Positions 60,386-64,000 of a stretch of 64,000 nucleotides of DNA are shown here, piece after piece. The translations under genes and the position numbers were made by a program. Under the pieces are notes generated by a model. The model saw nothing but the letters and a program-made list of their open reading frames with translations, was not told where the DNA came from and did not search any database. The stretch's first letter is position 1; each line of letters starts with the position of its first letter. The stretch comes from Pteria penguin (taxonomy: Eukaryota > Mollusca > Bivalvia > Pterioida > Pteriidae), in the NCBI GenBank assembly GCA_035048485.1, contig CM068583.1, positions 45,323,790-45,387,789 on the forward strand, in the 5' to 3' direction.

Positions 60386-62585
60386 AATCGATGATGTTTG
60401 ACATACGTTTAGACGAATGAGACACATTGCTATAAGTATGACTATATCTCTCTAGGCATCAGCTTAAGTGAGCTAATGAGACAGGCTTCCTAAATATAGA
60501 ATGGAATATGACAATTACATATCTACTGGGTCCAGTATTCATGACTTTGTCTGTATTCAAATAATTTACTTAGATATTTACGACAGAGAGCAAGATCTAT
60601 CCTTGTAGTATTTTATTGCATAAAATAACTCTATTTCCATGTACCATATACATGTATCACATTAAATATCATTCACGAAACAAAATGTATTGCAATATCA
60701 TGAGACAGAATGTAGTAGACATACTGTAAATGTAAGGTTTTATAATTTTAGAGCAGGAATGTAATGGCACTTTTAGCATGTGCACCTTTATTCTTGTTAA
60801 ATCATTGTTTCCATCACACTTAGAATTTGCTCATCATATATGCATATATAATGTATAAGTGAGAAGCAATATGCCAGTTTGAAAAATATCATCAAGTATA
60901 AAAAAAAATCTTAAATGACAATATCATGACAGGCTTGTCATCATACTTTATATCAATTTTAACACGGATCAATATCAAAATACACATATATTTATAAAAC
61001 AAGCATAGAATACAAAACAAATACTGGGTAAGTAAAATGTTCATGATATACACAGAATATAGATTATTCATCAGTTTATTTTAACTCTTGTTTGTGCTTT
61101 GTTTATGCATTTGTGCATATAAATTACATTGTATTCCTACAAATATTTTGCACATAAGTTGGATTCAAGTTCTTCTATGGATTTCAAAATAATACATGTT
61201 TTAATTATATTGATACTCAAAGGTGTAAAAGTCTTGTACAATTAAATGCTCTGGTCATGACTAGACAAATAAATGCATATATGTATGTAATGTTATCAAA
61301 ACACCTTTAATTTTTTTCTTTATAAATACCTTACTTTAAAGATTGTATTTAAATATATTTTTATTTTCAATGCTATCAAATTAAACCAAACCCATCACAA
61401 ATATGCTTTAAGACAGACAAGAAATACTTTACTTCCAAACTAAATTTAAAGCTTGTTTCTGTTGCTAGATGAAAATCTACTTACATTAGGATAATTTCTT
61501 AGTAGTAAAGATCTTTTCAGCCATCATTTTTCCTTTTCTTTACTTTTTTCTTTTTTTTTTTGTGAAAGTAAAATAAAGTACCAAACAGATCCAAGGGGTT
61601 TGTTACTTCACAAACTAGATGCAGATATAAGAACTTGTCATCAAGATTGGTTCTTACTTTTGCAGATCACCTCGTCTTGCCTCTGAATCAACGTCCACTC
61701 TGGTGCACTGTTAGTGTTAGGAGCCCAAATGTCACATCACAGTTACTTCTGTATTTACTTGAGACTAAATTACAGTTACCATTAAATAATGATACCGATG
61801 TGTATCATAATTATGAAAATTATATGATCTGGTTACTTAAACTATAAAAATGAAATACTTGACGTTATATTATATTTGTATCATCATATTTTCAGTGCAG
61901 TAAATATGATTTACTTCTAGCCATGTTACATCATTTCCTGCCTTCACAACAAATCCTGCATAAGAACCACACACATTACTAGTGCATCAGACTCTTAGTA
62001 CTGAGGAGTGGTACAAAGAATAAGCTTTGTGTTCCACATGAATAATTTACACCATACCATAATTTAAATTTCCTTTTTAGGATCAAAATAATAAATATGA
62101 ATTTATTGCAATATATGTATATATATATATGTGTGTATATATATATATACACACACACATAAGAAATTATTTTCTACATTGAAACTGGATGTAGTAGTTA
62201 CCCATCCATGTATCACTAGCAATTTGCTAAGTAATACCTCATCTGTGAGCATATTTCACAGGAATGTTATACATTCATATTTTTTGATAAAATCATTTGA
62301 CTTCCAAAAACTTGGAAAAAAACTGGAATGGTTTCCTTGACTTTGTAGATATTAGTTTAAGTCATAATGGTCAATTCACACACTAAGTGATAATTACTGA
62401 ATGTTCAATGGTGGTCCATATAACAGGCTTTGACAATTGTTTACACACAGAATAAAAATGGATGTACAGATATAACAAAAACAATACAATATATAGCTAT
62501 TTAAAGATACATATATATAAAGAGTAGTGTTAACAAATATAGTAAAAAAAAATGTCAGCAGACTGCTCACTCAAGTAATCAACTT
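60386..62585. other. AT-rich region, possible distal 3' UTR
   Basis: No exon recognised. On the minus strand AATAAA occurs near 60612 and 62102, so part of this stretch may be 3' UTR of the GALC-like gene. A TA/GT/AC microsatellite that folds on itself is at 62116-62160 (GTGTGTATATATATATACAC). Confidence 0.4.
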
Positions 62586-62589
62586 GCTC

Positions 62590-62940
62590 CTGCTGTAAAG
62601 GGTTACCATGTCAACTCTCTGTATGAACTGTCCATGCTGTAAAGGGTTACCATGTCAGCTCTCTGTAGACACTGTCCCTGCTGTAAGGGGTTACCATGTC
62701 AGCTCTCTGTACACACTCCCTGCTGTAAGGGGTTACCATGTCAGCTCTCTGTACACACTCGCCCTGCTGTAAGGGGTTAGTATGTCAGCTCTCTGTAGAC
62801 ACTTTCTCTGCTGTAAGGGGTTACCATGTCAGCTTTCTGTACACACTTGCCCTGCTGTAAGGGGTTACCATGTCGGCTCTCTGTACAATCTCTCCCTGCT
62901 TTAAGGGGTTACCATGTCAGCTCTCCGTATGAACTGTTAG
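62590..62940. repeat. Minisatellite, about 43-bp unit, eight copies
   Basis: Units of CTGCTGTAAGGGGTTACCAT followed by GTCAGCTCTCTGTACACACT, 41-45 bp, with small length changes between the copies (GTCC, GCC, none). It lies about 0.5 kb downstream of the GALC-like stop codon on the minus strand. Confidence 0.95.
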
Positions 62941-63135
62941 CCTAAATAAATTGTCCTTGCTCTAGGGAGTTATCACATTAATACTTTGTACAATATCTGT
63001 TCATACTTTATAAAAATGCATAGATTCTTTTCTGTGTAAATGCTTATATAACCAAAACAGAAAACTCTGTGTGTTTATCCAAAAATGAAAATATTATCAC
63101 AAATAATGGATTAAGGAAATACTATAAACAGTATA

Positions 63136-63450
63136 CATATCACGTTCACAAACATCAGTACATAACCACTCACTCATACACTCTTCTTGTGTACATACAT
63201 ATCACGTTCACAAACATCAGTACATAACCACTCACTCATACACTCTTCTTGTGTACATACATATCACGTTCACAAACATCAGTACATAACCACTCACTCA
63301 TACACTCTTATTGTGTACATACATATCACGTTCACAAACATCACTACATAACCACTCACTCATACGCTCTTCTTGTGTACATACATATCACGTTCACAAA
63401 CATCAATACATAACCACTCACTCGTACGCTCTTCTTGTGTACATACATAC
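63136..63450. repeat. 62-bp minisatellite, five copies
   Basis: CATATCACGTTCACAAACAT starts each unit at 63136, 63198, 63260, 63322 and 63384; every unit also has CCACTCACTCATACACTCTT. The copies are nearly identical. The array ends five bases from the stop codon of the GALC-like gene, so it is the start of that gene's 3' UTR. Confidence 0.96.
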
Positions 63451-63454
63451 TTAA

Positions 63455-63703
63455 TCAAGCATTGGGTTTGAAGTAAAGAGTATCAGATTGTCGAGTATTA
63501 TGTTTGGGTATTGACTTATTAGGAACAAGATTTTTTCTAGTCATAATTTGTTCCCCTTGATTAGGAGCTGTAACTAAGAAGTTGTCATAATTTGCAAGTC
63601 CAAAGGAATCTGTTCCTAGTCCTACAAATCCATTGGCAGGCTTGGATGGTATTGTCACATTGAATAGGAAAAAATCATTCAATGTTCCTACAGCATAGTC
63701 ATC
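63455..63703 (-). CDS. GALC: Galactocerebrosidase-like, last exon (partial gene)
   Basis: The exon begins after TTTTTTTCACTACAG and encodes DDYAVGTLNDFFLFNVTIPS, then KPANGFVGLGTDSFGLANYD and NFLV; TGA at 63455-63457. PSKP-NGF-G-GTDSFGLA-YDNFLV is the end of the lectin-like domain of glycoside hydrolase family 59 (lysosomal galactosylceramidase). Human GALC ends a few residues after NFLV; this one continues for about 37 residues (QIMTRKNLVPNKSIPKHNTR and on). The rest of the gene is beyond the right edge. Another family with the same fold cannot be excluded from one exon. Confidence 0.68.
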   Translation of the reverse strand, partial: DDYAVGTLNDFFLFNVTIPSKPANGFVGLGTDSFGLANYDNFLVTAPNQGEQIMTRKNLVPNKSIPKHNTRQSDTLYFKPNA

Positions 63704-64000
63704 CTGTAGTGAAAAAAAAAATCATGATATACTAAAGGTTAAATACTATGTATATACACACATATATCCATAACCTTGATGCAAACATGTAGGTTGTGAA
63801 TCTCTGTCATAATATTTTCTTTTGCCTTCTCCTTACCATCATCATATCAAATAAATTTATTACTAAATTTTCAATGATGTTTATTTTGATGATAAATGTT
63901 AGACTTCACTGAAAAGAAGCTTTATGGATTCTAGGGACAATTCAGACAAAAAGTCTTCATTTCCTTACCATATTCTTTTCAGTATATGTATTTGTAATCT
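63704..64000. other. Intron of GALC-like gene
   Basis: AT-rich, with no further exon of the minus-strand gene recognised before the edge of the window. Confidence 0.5.

Noticed and set aside
62116..62160. Cruciform regulatory site
   Set aside because: A plain TA/GT/AC microsatellite; the symmetry follows from composition.

Overview
The window is nuclear DNA of an animal, most likely a bivalve mollusc. The signs are small exons (53-1274 bp) with GT/AG borders in long AT-rich introns, metazoan proteins, tRNA-derived SINEs, Tc1 and pogo transposons, and dense long repeats built on AGGTCA-rich tandem modules. I know those modules from bivalve genomes by memory only; no search was run. Nothing prokaryotic is present.

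Layout. (1) About 1-26.5 kb, minus strand: the 5' half of a strawberry-notch (SBNO-type) helicase gene. Nine exons could be joined in phase, from the ATG at 26510 to 4407; they include the Walker A loop and the DECH Walker B box, and the gene runs off the left edge. Its introns hold two-copy AGGTCA-module repeats, a dead Tc1 element, a 2.6-kb palindromic-end repeat, a 2.4-kb array of a 72-bp satellite and several non-autonomous DNA transposons. (2) About 26.5-36.5 kb: non-coding DNA with a long inverted repeat, a hAT-like element, a dead pogo/Tigger element and a SINE. (3) 36.55-52.09 kb, plus strand: an R3HCC1/R3HCC1L-type gene, eleven exons joined in phase, with the R3H domain and the RRM-like C-terminal half in one protein; the first coding exon was not found. 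(4) 54.4-59.0 kb, minus strand: a complete three-exon gene for a 611-residue BTB protein whose whole length follows the plant NPH3/RPT2 (phototropism) plan. (5) 63.45-63.70 kb, minus strand: the last exon of a galactocerebrosidase (GALC)-like gene, with two minisatellites directly downstream.

The genes do not form an operon or pathway. The SBNO-like and R3HCC1L genes are divergent, R3HCC1L and the BTB-NPH3 gene converge tail to tail, and the GALC-like gene lies behind the BTB-NPH3 gene on the same strand.

Most interesting points: an animal BTB-NPH3 protein; an R3HCC1/R3HCC1L protein with what looks like the pre-duplication architecture; a set of repeats sharing one modular design with family-specific terminal inverted pairs; and four hAT-like elements with 5-6 bp target duplications, each carrying its own iterated subterminal motif.
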